This document shows positions 7,793 through 15,938 of a DNA stretch of 64,000 nucleotides, one piece after another. The first letter of the stretch is position 1, and every line of letters starts with the position of its first letter. The notes below the pieces were generated by a model that worked only from the letters and a program-made list of their open reading frames with translations, had not been told where the DNA came from and searched no databases. This DNA is from Proteinivorax hydrogeniformans. GTDB lineage: Bacteria > Bacillota > Proteinivoracia > Proteinivoracales > Proteinivoracaceae. The stretch spans positions 1,798,001-1,862,000 of the forward strand of contig NZ_CP159485.1 of the NCBI RefSeq assembly GCF_040515995.1. The letters run 5' to 3'. A program made the translations under genes and the position numbers.

Positions 7793-9850
7793 TTAACCCT
7801 GGTTGCCATCGATAACCTTTTTACCTTTTTTGGTTAAAACACTTCCGCTACCTTTACTCTTGAGAATATATCCTTTTTTCTCTAACCTGTCCAAAATTGT
7901 TCGAATCTTACCTTCCGTCAAGTAAATAGAACTTTGTTTGCTTAGCTCTGACAGTATCTTTCTTCCCGCTGTTTTGTTTTCTTCCTTCAAATCATAAATA
8001 CACTGCAATATAAAAAGTTCGCTGTCAGAAAGAGCATCTTTTAAGTTTATCTCCTCCTGTTCTTCTATTTTGGGACCTTCTTCAAAATAACCCCAGGACG
8101 GAACATCGTCTATGGTTAGGTGGTTACAATCACGAAGTGCCAACATATAGCTAACTAAGTTTCTAAGCTCCCTTACATTTCCAGGCCAATCATAGTTTTG
8201 CAAAGCTAAAATCACCTCTTTATCTACGGTGATTTTTTCTGTGGTTTCTGTGTCAATAAGCTGGTTAAACAGCTCAGAGATATCCTCCTTTCTCTGTCTT
8301 AAAGGAGGGATTTTCATATAACCCATTTTTAGCCTATAATATAAGTCTTTTCTAAACTGTCCCTGCTTCATAAGCATCTTTAAATCTTGATTTGTTGCAG
8401 CAATTATTCTAACATTTACCGGCCTAATTTTGGTATCTCCTATGCGCATTACCTCTTTTTCTTGTAAAACCCTTAAAAGTTTAGCTTGTACCTTAAGCGA
8501 GCTATCCCCTATTTCATCTAAAAATATGGTTCCTCCTTCAGCTTGCTCAAAAAGTCCAAGTTTTCCTTTTTTCGAGGCTCCGGTAAAGGCTCCTGGTTCA
8601 TAGCCAAACAGCTCACTTTCTATAAGATCGTCTGATAAGGAGCTAAAGTTTACTGCTAAAAAAGGTGCATCACCCATAGGAGATGAATTATGGATTGCAC
8701 TCGCAAATAACTCTTTACCTGTTCCGCTTTCCCCATGTAACAAAATAGTGAGCTCCGTTTTTGCCAGCTTTTTAGCGATGTTTTTGGTCTGATTCATTAA
8801 CGAACTTTCTCCTACTATATTCTCAAAGGTGTATTTTGCAAAATGTCCCTGCTTAATGTTTTCCTTTTCTTTATATTCGACGCTATTTTTATGGCTTAAA
8901 AAACGAGCGACAATATGATCGTTATCAGTTAATTTAAATTTAGAAACTAAAACTTTATCACTATTAATATCCAAAGTTAGTTCATCATCTAAACGATGAT
9001 TCATTAAGAATTCAACAAGCTTTTTGTTATAAATTAGTTCACTAATCTTAACGCCTCGTAAGTTCAAAGCAGGTATATCTAACATTTTTCTAAACTTTTC
9101 ATTATGTACACTGATTATTCCGCGGGAGTCAAAAACCACTAGACCGTCTTCTATACCGTCAATAACAGTAGTTAGGTGGTGATTAAGTTCCGATATGTAA
9201 TTAGTAGAGTGGGATAGTTTCTTTGCAAGAATAATGATCTTTTGTATATATTTTATTGAAAAATGTCTCGCTCTAGTTTCCAATTGACCAACCGCTCTTA
9301 AAAGTTTAAAGATAGTGGGAAAATCTAAAAGTCTCGGCCCGATATCATACACCTTACGAATATGATCTAAAACCTTGTCTTTTTCCCCAGGTGTTATGGC
9401 AATATCAGTGTCTTTAGTGATTTTTGACTTTTCACAATTACTCAAACCTGGATAATATGGGTAAAGATCTAAGTGGTCTATTCCCACTTCTTTTAAAGCT
9501 CTAATCCCTTCTTCAGCTGATTCTTTTGCATCACTTACAAAAAGCACCTTAGTCTTCGGTGATAGCAACACTATCCGATCAATAAACTCATAGTTTATTG
9601 TCCTATCGGCAATAATGATTTGCACTCCTTTAGGTATCATACAATTCCAGTCTTCTTCGAGCTCTCTTTTAACTAGTGAGCTTGAAAATAGCACAACATC
9701 TCCGAAATCTGAAGGAGGTTTGCTTATACCATCTAATGGGTAAGCTTGAATAGTAACACATGTAGGAATATATTCTTCTAATTGAACTTTTAAAGCATTG
9801 CAGGTTCCAACTGAACCAGTTATTAAAGTTAACTTTCTGCAAACTTGCAT
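7793..9850 (-). CDS. Sigma-54-dependent transcriptional activator with PAS and AAA+ domains
   Basis: A 685-residue bacterial enhancer-binding protein. Residues 1-200 hold a sensory region that resembles the PrpR/receiver-like N-domains. A PAS-like domain follows at about 225-320 (DGIEDGLVVFDSRGIISVHN). The AAA+ domain begins at about 340, with Walker A GESGTGKE (373-380) and the sigma-54-contacting loop GAFTGA (420-425). The C-terminus lacks the usual FIS-type helix-turn-helix; instead residues 600-685 look like a winged helix (LTEGKIRTILDRLEKKGYIL). AGGAGTG precedes ATG 9850. It sits directly upstream of a -24/-12 promoter, so control of the yfcC-iadA operon is the natural inference. The inducer is unknown. 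Confidence 0.9.
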   Translation of the reverse strand: MQVCRKLTLITGSVGTCNALKVQLEEYIPTCVTIQAYPLDGISKPPSDFGDVVLFSSSLVKRELEEDWNCMIPKGVQIIIADRTINYEFIDRIVLLSPKTKVLFVSDAKESAEEGIRALKEVGIDHLDLYPYYPGLSNCEKSKITKDTDIAITPGEKDKVLDHIRKVYDIGPRLLDFPTIFKLLRAVGQLETRARHFSIKYIQKIIILAKKLSHSTNYISELNHHLTTVIDGIEDGLVVFDSRGIISVHNEKFRKMLDIPALNLRGVKISELIYNKKLVEFLMNHRLDDELTLDINSDKVLVSKFKLTDNDHIVARFLSHKNSVEYKEKENIKQGHFAKYTFENIVGESSLMNQTKNIAKKLAKTELTILLHGESGTGKELFASAIHNSSPMGDAPFLAVNFSSLSDDLIESELFGYEPGAFTGASKKGKLGLFEQAEGGTIFLDEIGDSSLKVQAKLLRVLQEKEVMRIGDTKIRPVNVRIIAATNQDLKMLMKQGQFRKDLYYRLKMGYMKIPPLRQRKEDISELFNQLIDTETTEKITVDKEVILALQNYDWPGNVRELRNLVSYMLALRDCNHLTIDDVPSWGYFEEGPKIEEQEEINLKDALSDSELFILQCIYDLKEENKTAGRKILSELSKQSSIYLTEGKIRTILDRLEKKGYILKSKGSGSVLTKKGKKVIDGNQG

Positions 9851-9871
9851 GGTTTCACTCCTATCCCAGTG

Positions 9872-10561
9872 CTAATTTTTTTTAATAACAGCATTTAACC
9901 ATTTTTCTCCTTCTTTATTCGCTCTTAAGTCTCTAGTTGTTTTTATCTCTAAAAAATTAAGCTCCGAAAAACTTGATAGCATCCAGCGCAGGTTTTCTTC
10001 AGTAAAATCAGTAAAGTACCTTCCATCACAACTATCTCGAACACCTTCAAATTCTCCGTATTTGAAGGAAACGTATAGACAACCTCCCGACTTTAAAGCT
10101 AGCGAAAGCTTTTTAAAAATATCATATAGCTCTACAGATGGCACGTGAAGCAAGGATGCATTTGCCCAGATATCGTCAAATTTATCTTTTTCATCAAGCT
10201 CATGAAAATTTTTGCAGATAACCCTTTGACCTATGTTTTTACTTGCTATCTCACACATTTTCTTAGAACCATCCATAGCTGTAACTTTGTAACATTTTTC
10301 TAAAAATGCCTTGCTATCACGTCCCGCTCCACAGCCTAAGTCTAAAATATGAGCTCCTGATTTTAAGTTCTTTAAAAACATATTACGCTGATTTTCAAAA
10401 TCAATATTTAAAGTTTCTGAGCTAAACTCCTCTGCTCTTTGATTATAGTAATCGATAGTTTTTTGGTGAATTATTGCTGAGCTACAATAATCCAATGTTT
10501 CGTTACCTATTAGAAGATTGGTCAAAGGCAACTCTTTTTTTATATAAATACCCAAAACCAA
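9872..10561 (-). CDS. SAM-dependent methyltransferase part of frameshifted fusion
   Basis: A class I methyltransferase domain with motif I ILDLGCGAGRDSKAF and the conserved ASLLHVPSVELYDIFKK and GGCLYVSFKYGEFEG segments. It ends EKWLNAVIKKN, almost the same as EKWLNAVLKIN in the intact fusion. It overlaps the CPBP frame by 59 bp. The first codon is TTG without a Shine-Dalgarno site, and the first residues before about position 30 are only a shifted reading of the CPBP tail. It could be made only by slippage or weak reinitiation. Confidence 0.65.
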   Translation of the reverse strand: MVLGIYIKKELPLTNLLIGNETLDYCSSAIIHQKTIDYYNQRAEEFSSETLNIDFENQRNMFLKNLKSGAHILDLGCGAGRDSKAFLEKCYKVTAMDGSKKMCEIASKNIGQRVICKNFHELDEKDKFDDIWANASLLHVPSVELYDIFKKLSLALKSGGCLYVSFKYGEFEGVRDSCDGRYFTDFTEENLRWMLSSFSELNFLEIKTTRDLRANKEGEKWLNAVIKKN

Positions 10562-11042
10562 ATGGCAGTAGAATTAAAACAGAAAACAAAAATATAGCTC
10601 CATTAACTTGGTGATTATGCTGTAAAAAGTAGCCTAAAGAAGAAGCTGTTAAAGTGGTGCTATATATATTATTTCCAGCATGAATTAAGACCGGGGCCCA
10701 GATTGAGCCAGTCCATACCAGTGATACCCCTAAAAAAACTCCCACCATCGCAGCATATGCACCTTGTACTATACTCATGTGATATACCCCAAATAAAATA
10801 GCTTGAATTAAAACAACATTCTTTAATGATACTACTTTTTTTAGATTATTAAAAATTAGTCCCCTAAACATTATCTCTTCTATAAATGGAGCAGCTATCC
10901 CTATGCTCAGTAAAAGTAGTAAAAAGTTACCTTGATCTAATACTGACATTTTATCTATATGTAGTTCCACTAATCCTGGAAATCCCATATCAATAACCAT
11001 TATTAAAATACCACTAATATAAAACAGCGCTATACCTAACAA
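10503..11042 (-). CDS. CPBP protease core fragment of frameshifted fusion
   Basis: This 179-codon frame keeps all three CPBP motifs (EEIMFRG, FGVYH, HAGNN) and the following helices up to YLYKKRVAF, where the intact fusion enters its methyltransferase linker. It then shifts out of frame at the A7 tract 10535-10541 and ends after DQSSNR. Its first codon is TTG with no ribosome site. Confidence 0.6.
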   Translation of the reverse strand: MLGIALFYISGILIMVIDMGFPGLVELHIDKMSVLDQGNFLLLLLSIGIAAPFIEEIMFRGLIFNNLKKVVSLKNVVLIQAILFGVYHMSIVQGAYAAMVGVFLGVSLVWTGSIWAPVLIHAGNNIYSTTLTASSLGYFLQHNHQVNGAIFLFSVLILLPFGFGYLYKKRVAFDQSSNR

Positions 11043-11077
11043 AAACGAAACAACAGCTTTTTGCCAAGATAGAGGCT

Positions 11078-11320
11078 TTATCCTACACTCTTCTTTGATA
11101 CTGCGTTTTTTTGTTCTATCATCGATTTATAAATAAAAAATGCCCCAACAGCACCTACTATTACCGATATTTGTATATGGCTACCTAAAAAAGAACTATC
11201 ATCTAATGTAGTGCCGCCATGATAGATTAAACCAAGTATTTTGAAATATGCAATCATCACCCCGGTATGTATTAGCATTATTGCGAGAGCATACCAGCCC
11301 GATTTTAAAAAATTCTTCAA
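11078..11320 (-). CDS. N-terminal membrane fragment of frameshifted CPBP-methyltransferase fusion
   Basis: An 80-codon frame starting with TTG at 11320 after GGGGGAG. It contains two membrane helices equivalent to the first helices of the intact paralogue, then leaves the homologous frame at the A7 tract 11106-11112 and stops after KKSVG. Confidence 0.55.
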   Translation of the reverse strand: MKNFLKSGWYALAIMLIHTGVMIAYFKILGLIYHGGTTLDDSSFLGSHIQISVIVGAVGAFFIYKSMIEQKNAVSKKSVG

Positions 11321-11407
11321 AAAACTCCCCCTAAATTAAGATAATCCATTCTTTATTTTTCGACCTAATAACATAAAATTCCTTCCCCCGATGATAAGTA
11401 GTTGATG

Positions 11408-12496
11408 CTATAAAAGAAACATAAAAGCAAAAGGAACTACAAATTTAATAATCATAATCCTACATAAATGCAGCATTGAAACTCTAAATGGGTCTTTATC
11501 GTATTGTATAGCTAGTGTTGTCATTATAGTAAAGCCTCCTGGTGCTGCAGCAAGCAAACAAGTTACAAAATCCCATTTAGAAATTTTGTGAATAACTAAA
11601 GCTATCAAATAGGACGTTCCGAACACAAATATAGAAGATATTAAAAGGGGGAATAAAAGCTCTCCTGAAACAATGGTGTCAACTGTTTCCCTGGTAATGT
11701 TATCGGCGACAGTTATACCTACCCCTAGTAGCAAAAAGTTAAAAGCTGAGCCTGACGGTGCTATAACCTTAAGGCCTGATAGGGAAGCTATCCCTGTAAA
11801 TAGCATAGCTCCTACCATTACACCGGCTGGAACACCAAAACTAATAAATATATAACCTCCAGCTGCGGCGATAATGATTGAAGCGATCGCTTGTTTAATA
11901 GTTTTAAACTTTAATTTTTCTATAAAGTTCAATACCTCACCTTTAATGTTATTTTCCGTTAAACTATCATCCTTTTTCTCTATCCCTTCACCATTTTGCT
12001 TGGCAAAATAGTTAATAAAAATAGGAAAAAAAGTTATTGTCACAATAATTTTAAACATATGCATCACTATTATAGTGCCTAGGTCCGAATCAGTATCCAT
12101 CGCTATTATAGTCATCTCCGGCAACCCGCCCATACTAGACGAAAGAATTGCAGTGTACAAATCTAGAGAAGTTATTTTATAAAGGATGATTCCTAAAACA
12201 AAAACAGTAGCTATCGACCAAGAAGCGATGATAGCAGCAGGTTTAATAATATTAATCAGGTCCTTTATCGTCTCCCTATCTATCTTTGCTCCCATGTAAA
12301 TCCCTAGTAGAGTTTGAACTAAAGGAGCGATAAAAGCTGGTGCAAAAGGCAAATCAAGCCCAGCCGCCCTAAGGCCTCCTATAACAGTTAAGGTGCCTAA
12401 AAAAGACGGCACTGGAAGTTTTAAAAGCTTAAATATTAGCCACCCTACTATCGCTAGTATTACTAAAATCCCTGTGTCTGTTAATGTGTCGAGCAA
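11408..12496 (-). CDS. AbrB-family membrane protein (duplicated AbrB transporter-like)
   Basis: A polytopic membrane protein of about 362 residues, often annotated as AbrB family or putative ammonia monooxygenase regulator. It shows the internal duplication of that family: two halves each with about five helices, with PVPSFLGTLTVIGGLRAAG in the first and GVPAGVMVGAMLFTGIASLSG in the second, and the paired motifs SSSMGGLPEMTIIAMD and LAAAPGGFTIMTTLAIQYD. The substrate is unknown. The open frame starts at GTG 12505, but AAAGGA directly abuts it; TTG at 12496, 10-11 nt after the ribosome site, is the better start. It appears monocistronic. Confidence 0.8.
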   Translation of the reverse strand: MLDTLTDTGILVILAIVGWLIFKLLKLPVPSFLGTLTVIGGLRAAGLDLPFAPAFIAPLVQTLLGIYMGAKIDRETIKDLINIIKPAAIIASWSIATVFVLGIILYKITSLDLYTAILSSSMGGLPEMTIIAMDTDSDLGTIIVMHMFKIIVTITFFPIFINYFAKQNGEGIEKKDDSLTENNIKGEVLNFIEKLKFKTIKQAIASIIIAAAGGYIFISFGVPAGVMVGAMLFTGIASLSGLKVIAPSGSAFNFLLLGVGITVADNITRETVDTIVSGELLFPLLISSIFVFGTSYLIALVIHKISKWDFVTCLLAAAPGGFTIMTTLAIQYDKDPFRVSMLHLCRIMIIKFVVPFAFMFLL

Positions 12497-12604
12497 TTTA
12501 GTCACATCCTTTTAACTACAAATATTAAAAGATTTCCTTTATCTATATTTCGATTATAGTAATATCTTTTCCTTCCTAACCTATATTTTTAATCTAAAAG
12601 AAAT

Positions 12605-12636
12605 AAAAAAACCAACTATGCTCAGTTGGTTTTTTT
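12605..12636 (-). terminator. Terminator of the ABC exporter operon
   Basis: Stem AAAAAACCAACT / AGTTGGTTTTTT with a 6-nt loop sits 7 bp after the permease stop. It ends in T7 on the minus strand. Confidence 0.85.
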
Positions 12637-12642
12637 ATTTCA

Positions 12643-14250
12643 CTACCCTTTAATATCACGCCTATTGTATCCATTAAGCCCGCCCACCATTAAACATATT
12701 GCAATTACAATCAATGCCAAAAGCTTTCCAACATTCATGTCATCTGCGGGTATTTGCGGGACATTGCCAAAAGGCGTTAAGTTAACCATCCATTGGGGAA
12801 CTTGAAGCAACTCTCCTAAATAAACAACAAAAAACGTGTAAACTAAATAAACCCATGTCACCCCAGTTGCCTGGGTAGCAACTCCTATTAGCAGCGTTGC
12901 CAGGCCTATCATTACCCACATAGCTGGCACATAAACCATGCCACTTTCAATTATGGTCCTTAGAGGAATCGCTACTTCCATAACTGCTGAGCCAGCAAGC
13001 CACAAACCTAATGCAGAAAGAATGACCATAAATGGTGCAGAAACAACAGAAATAGCTAGGTAACTCCCCATAATATTATTTCTAGATACCGCTCGTGCTA
13101 GCAGATGTTCGGTGCGGTTTTTATTTTCCTCACCTTTAACTTTTAAAATCAACATTAAAGCAGGGATGGTTCCTATGATTGAAATAACTGCCATGAGCAT
13201 AGTTAAAAACTGCTCAGTTAATGATAAGTGGTCAGCCCCTTCTGGTAAAAGCTGCCTGTACATTTCGTTGCCTTCGATAAATGTTTCCAAATCCCCTAAA
13301 ACAGAGCCATATGTGGCACCTAACACAAACATCCCAATTGCCCAAGAAATAATCGCTGTCCTTTGAAGCCTAAGGCCTAAACCTAAGGGACCTTGAAGAA
13401 AACGTGAAGCGCCCTTCCTTCCTGGCTTTGCTGCTATAAACCCCGCCTCTAAATCTCGTATTGAATTTAAATAAAGGGCAACAGCTGCTATAAACCCTGC
13501 CACAGCCAGTGTGATAAATAACGGCCACCAATAATTATTTACATAAACTTGTGTTTGTGTAACCCAACCAAGTGGCGAAAACCATGAAATAGTATCAACT
13601 CCTCCATCGCCCACAGCTCTTATAAGGTAGGCAATCAGCAAAAAAGCAAAGGAATATCCCATGGCACTTCTGTTGTTGCTAGAAAGCTGTGCAAAAAGAG
13701 CTGTAACCGCAGCAAAAAATATACCGGTTACTCCCAATACAGCACCATATAACATAGATCCTGCTACGTCCATGGTTTCAACTCCTAAGGCAGATAATCC
13801 ACCGCCCACTAATAGCGCCAGCAGTATGTTAACTAAAGTCATGACTAGTAAAGTTGCTGCTAAGTTTGATAACCTACCAACTGGCAAGGAGCGCACCATT
13901 TCAATCCGCCCCTCCTCTTCGTCGGCCCTAGTATGTCGGGTAACAAGCATAATGCTCATAATAGCCACAGCTATAGCAGTAAACAACAGCATCATATGGG
14001 CCATCATACCGCCATAGGTGTAATTATCCAAGTCAAAGCCGGGGCCTACCATAGCAGACATAGCTGGATTTTTCATCGTTTCAGCCATTAACTGTATTTC
14101 TTGCTCTGTGGAAAATAGCTCGGTAAAAGCTGGTGCAATTATCAATGTTGTTAAAGTTATAGCTAGTATCCAAAGTGGTATACGTATTCGATCTCGCCGT
14201 AAATTTAACCTACACAATTTTAACGTGTTGCTAAATAAGGAATTCGACAT
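12643..14250 (-). CDS. ABC-2 type exporter permease (antibiotic-exporter-like)
   Basis: A 535-residue membrane protein with about 12 helices arranged as two six-helix halves. It resembles the permeases of ABC exporters linked with antibiotic or lantibiotic resistance, where both membrane domains are fused. The motif TRHTRADEEEGRIEMVRSLPVGR between helices in the first half and GEENKNRTEHLLARAVSRN in the second are equivalent cytoplasmic coupling loops, which supports internal duplication. The start ATG overlaps the stop of the upstream ATPase gene, indicating translational coupling. It is the last gene of a TetR-ATPase-permease operon. Confidence 0.85.
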   Translation of the reverse strand: MSNSLFSNTLKLCRLNLRRDRIRIPLWILAITLTTLIIAPAFTELFSTEQEIQLMAETMKNPAMSAMVGPGFDLDNYTYGGMMAHMMLLFTAIAVAIMSIMLVTRHTRADEEEGRIEMVRSLPVGRLSNLAATLLVMTLVNILLALLVGGGLSALGVETMDVAGSMLYGAVLGVTGIFFAAVTALFAQLSSNNRSAMGYSFAFLLIAYLIRAVGDGGVDTISWFSPLGWVTQTQVYVNNYWWPLFITLAVAGFIAAVALYLNSIRDLEAGFIAAKPGRKGASRFLQGPLGLGLRLQRTAIISWAIGMFVLGATYGSVLGDLETFIEGNEMYRQLLPEGADHLSLTEQFLTMLMAVISIIGTIPALMLILKVKGEENKNRTEHLLARAVSRNNIMGSYLAISVVSAPFMVILSALGLWLAGSAVMEVAIPLRTIIESGMVYVPAMWVMIGLATLLIGVATQATGVTWVYLVYTFFVVYLGELLQVPQWMVNLTPFGNVPQIPADDMNVGKLLALIVIAICLMVGGLNGYNRRDIKG

Positions 14251-15143
14251 TACTTAGCACCTCCAGCTCCTTCATAATGGCGCATAAATAAGTCTTCTAA
14301 AGTAGGCGGCGCGCTTTCTAATTTTGCAACATCGTATTGACTAACATACTTGATAATATTTCCTAGCTCCTCTGTATCTACCTGAAATGATAAGGCGCCT
14401 TCTTTTTCTTCTATGTCATGAACCCCTTTGATCTTATTTAAATCGGCTATCGGTTTTTTAGTTTCTAAACGTATATTAGTTCTAGTTAGGTGACGAAGTT
14501 CCTTTAAGCTACCGGATTCAATAATCTCTCCTTCGCGTATAATGCTTACCTTATCACATAATCTTTCAACCTCAGATAAGATATGACTAGAAAGCAGAAT
14601 GCTTTTGCCTTCTTTTTTTGCATCTATAACACACTGTTGAAACACCTTTTCCATCAAAGGATCAAGGCCAGATGTAGGCTCATCTAGGATATAAACGTCT
14701 GCCTCAGAAGCAAAAGCAGCAATTAACGCAACCTTCTGTCTGTTACCTTTTGAGTATGTTCTACACTTTTTGGTTGGGTCAAGATTAAACTTTTTGACCA
14801 GTTCCTCTCGTTTACTTTTATTATTTGAGCCCCTAAGTCTGACAAAAAGATCGATAACTTCACCGCCGGTTAGGTTAGGCCACAAGTTTACATCTCCTGG
14901 TACATAGGCAATATTTTTGTGAATATCCACAGCATCTTTCCAGGCATCTTTACCAAAAATACTGGCGCTTCCTTTTGTAGCCTTTAAAATCCCCAAAAGC
15001 ACACGAATGGTGGTAGTCTTGCCGGCACCATTGGGTCCTATAAACCCATAAACCTCCCCCTTATTTACCTCTAGGTTTACATCTTTTAAAGCAGTAAAAT
15101 CTCCAAACTTTTTTGTCAGGTTACTTACCTTAAGCATCGCCAT
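14250..15143 (-). CDS. ABC transporter ATP-binding protein (multidrug/antibiotic exporter type)
   Basis: A 298-residue ABC ATPase that should energise the permease encoded just downstream. Walker A GPNGAGKTTT (near residue 40), Walker B VYILDEPTSGLDPL and the H-loop LLSSHILSEVE are intact. The signature motif reads YSKGNRQKVAL in place of LSGGQ, as is common in CcmA-like antibiotic exporters. The C-terminal 90 residues carry the usual accessory domain. The first codons include two in-frame ATGs; ATG 15143, 8 nt after GGAGG, is preferred. It lies 14 bp downstream of the tetR gene, so all three genes are likely cotranscribed and repressed together. Confidence 0.9.
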   Translation of the reverse strand: MAMLKVSNLTKKFGDFTALKDVNLEVNKGEVYGFIGPNGAGKTTTIRVLLGILKATKGSASIFGKDAWKDAVDIHKNIAYVPGDVNLWPNLTGGEVIDLFVRLRGSNNKSKREELVKKFNLDPTKKCRTYSKGNRQKVALIAAFASEADVYILDEPTSGLDPLMEKVFQQCVIDAKKEGKSILLSSHILSEVERLCDKVSIIREGEIIESGSLKELRHLTRTNIRLETKKPIADLNKIKGVHDIEEKEGALSFQVDTEELGNIIKYVSQYDVAKLESAPPTLEDLFMRHYEGAGGAK

Positions 15144-15157
15144 CTCCAAAACCTCCT

Positions 15158-15784
15158 CTATTTTTTATAATAAACTTTTTTCAGTAAATCCAGCGTTTCA
15201 AAAAACTCATTCCATAGAGGCTCAATTTCTACTGAAGCTAGATTTTTGCCTTTAATCCGTTTAATTAAATCTTTTTCGTAACCTTCCATAGTCCAAATAA
15301 TTAACTTGTATATCTTATCCTGAGGTAAATCATCTCTAAACAACGAAGCGTCAACATTGCCAAAAACCTTAGCAATCCCCATCTGCCGTGTTTGGAAAAT
15401 GAGATCTTTTAATCGCTCAGTTAGCATTTCATCATCGTTGATTACAAAGTCCCCTAAAAAATTAAATGGGTGGGGATTGTTATTGTATACCTGTAGTTTT
15501 ATTTGCGCCGCCTGCCTGTATCTTTCGATAAAATCTTGTTCACTCTCATCGATTTTGCTAAGATATTCCTTTTTAATAAATTCAACTCCGTATTCAACTA
15601 AATACTGAAACAAATCCTTTTTGCTTTTAAAGTAATAAAAAAGCATTCCCTTCCCTATACCTGCATCTTTTACCATCTGATTTGTAGAAGCCTTTTCATA
15701 CCCCTGCTGCGCAAACTCCTTCATTGCAGCGTCCAAAATTCTCTGCTGTTTTTCTTCATCTAGTTTTGCAAACTTTTCAGTTAT
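15158..15784 (-). CDS. TetR/AcrR-family repressor of the ABC exporter operon
   Basis: A 208-residue regulator. The N-terminal helix-turn-helix is typical: QQRILDAAMKEFAQQGYEKA followed by IGKGMLFYYFKSKKDLF. The C-terminal domain, which binds an unknown inducer, is helical. Two AGACC-N5-GGTC(T/A) sites lie just upstream, so autorepression of the operon is likely. The longest frame starts at ATG 15802, which has no ribosome site. GAGGTGAT (matching the anti-SD for 8 nt) lies inside that frame and points to the ATA codon at 15782-15784, four bases further on, as the actual start. This would be a rare initiation codon, and the ATG remains possible. Confidence 0.85.
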   Translation of the reverse strand: MTEKFAKLDEEKQQRILDAAMKEFAQQGYEKASTNQMVKDAGIGKGMLFYYFKSKKDLFQYLVEYGVEFIKKEYLSKIDESEQDFIERYRQAAQIKLQVYNNNPHPFNFLGDFVINDDEMLTERLKDLIFQTRQMGIAKVFGNVDASLFRDDLPQDKIYKLIIWTMEGYEKDLIKRIKGKNLASVEIEPLWNEFFETLDLLKKVYYKK

Positions 15785-15805
15785 GGTAATCACCTCGCAC
15801 ATTTT

Positions 15806-15864
15806 AGACCATGTCGGTCTATTTACTATATGTTTAGTTTAGCACGTTTAGACCAAGATGGTCA
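15806..15864. promoter_or_regulatory. Paired TetR operator sites
   Basis: Two 15-bp sites of form AGACC-N5-GGTC(T/A) lie at 15806-15820 (spacer ATGTC) and 15850-15864 (spacer AAGAT). Their centres are 44 bp apart, close to four helical turns, so dimers would bind the same DNA face. They cover the predicted promoter of the tetR-ABC operon. Confidence 0.65.
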
Positions 15865-15889
15865 AGAATATTTTGTCAAATCAAAAAGA

Positions 15890-15926
15890 GGCCGTCTTTA
15901 CAGGTTTTATTCCTGCAAAGACGGCC
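15890..15926 (-). terminator. Terminator after the SEC-C gene
   Basis: Long stem GGCCGTCTTTACAGG / CCTGCAAAGACGGCC (one A-C mismatch) with T runs on both sides. It ends the SEC-C gene on the minus strand. Confidence 0.75.
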
Positions 15927-15938
15927 CTTCTTTTTTTC

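Larger units (their letters stand above)
9872..11320 (-). pseudogene. CPBP protease-methyltransferase fusion broken by two frameshifts at A7 tracts
   Basis: Three overlapping or adjacent open frames, read in series, reproduce the intact fusion at 59195-60613. The N-terminal piece (11078-11320) ends shortly after an A7 tract at 11106-11112; the homologous sequence KEECRIKPLSWQKAVVSF then continues in the -1 frame. The CPBP core (from 11042) ends just after a second A7 tract at 10535-10541, and the methyltransferase part continues in the +1 frame. The internal frames start with TTG lacking Shine-Dalgarno sites, so they are not separate genes in origin. Decay, homopolymer sequencing error, or slippage during transcription could each explain the pattern. 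Confidence 0.8.
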
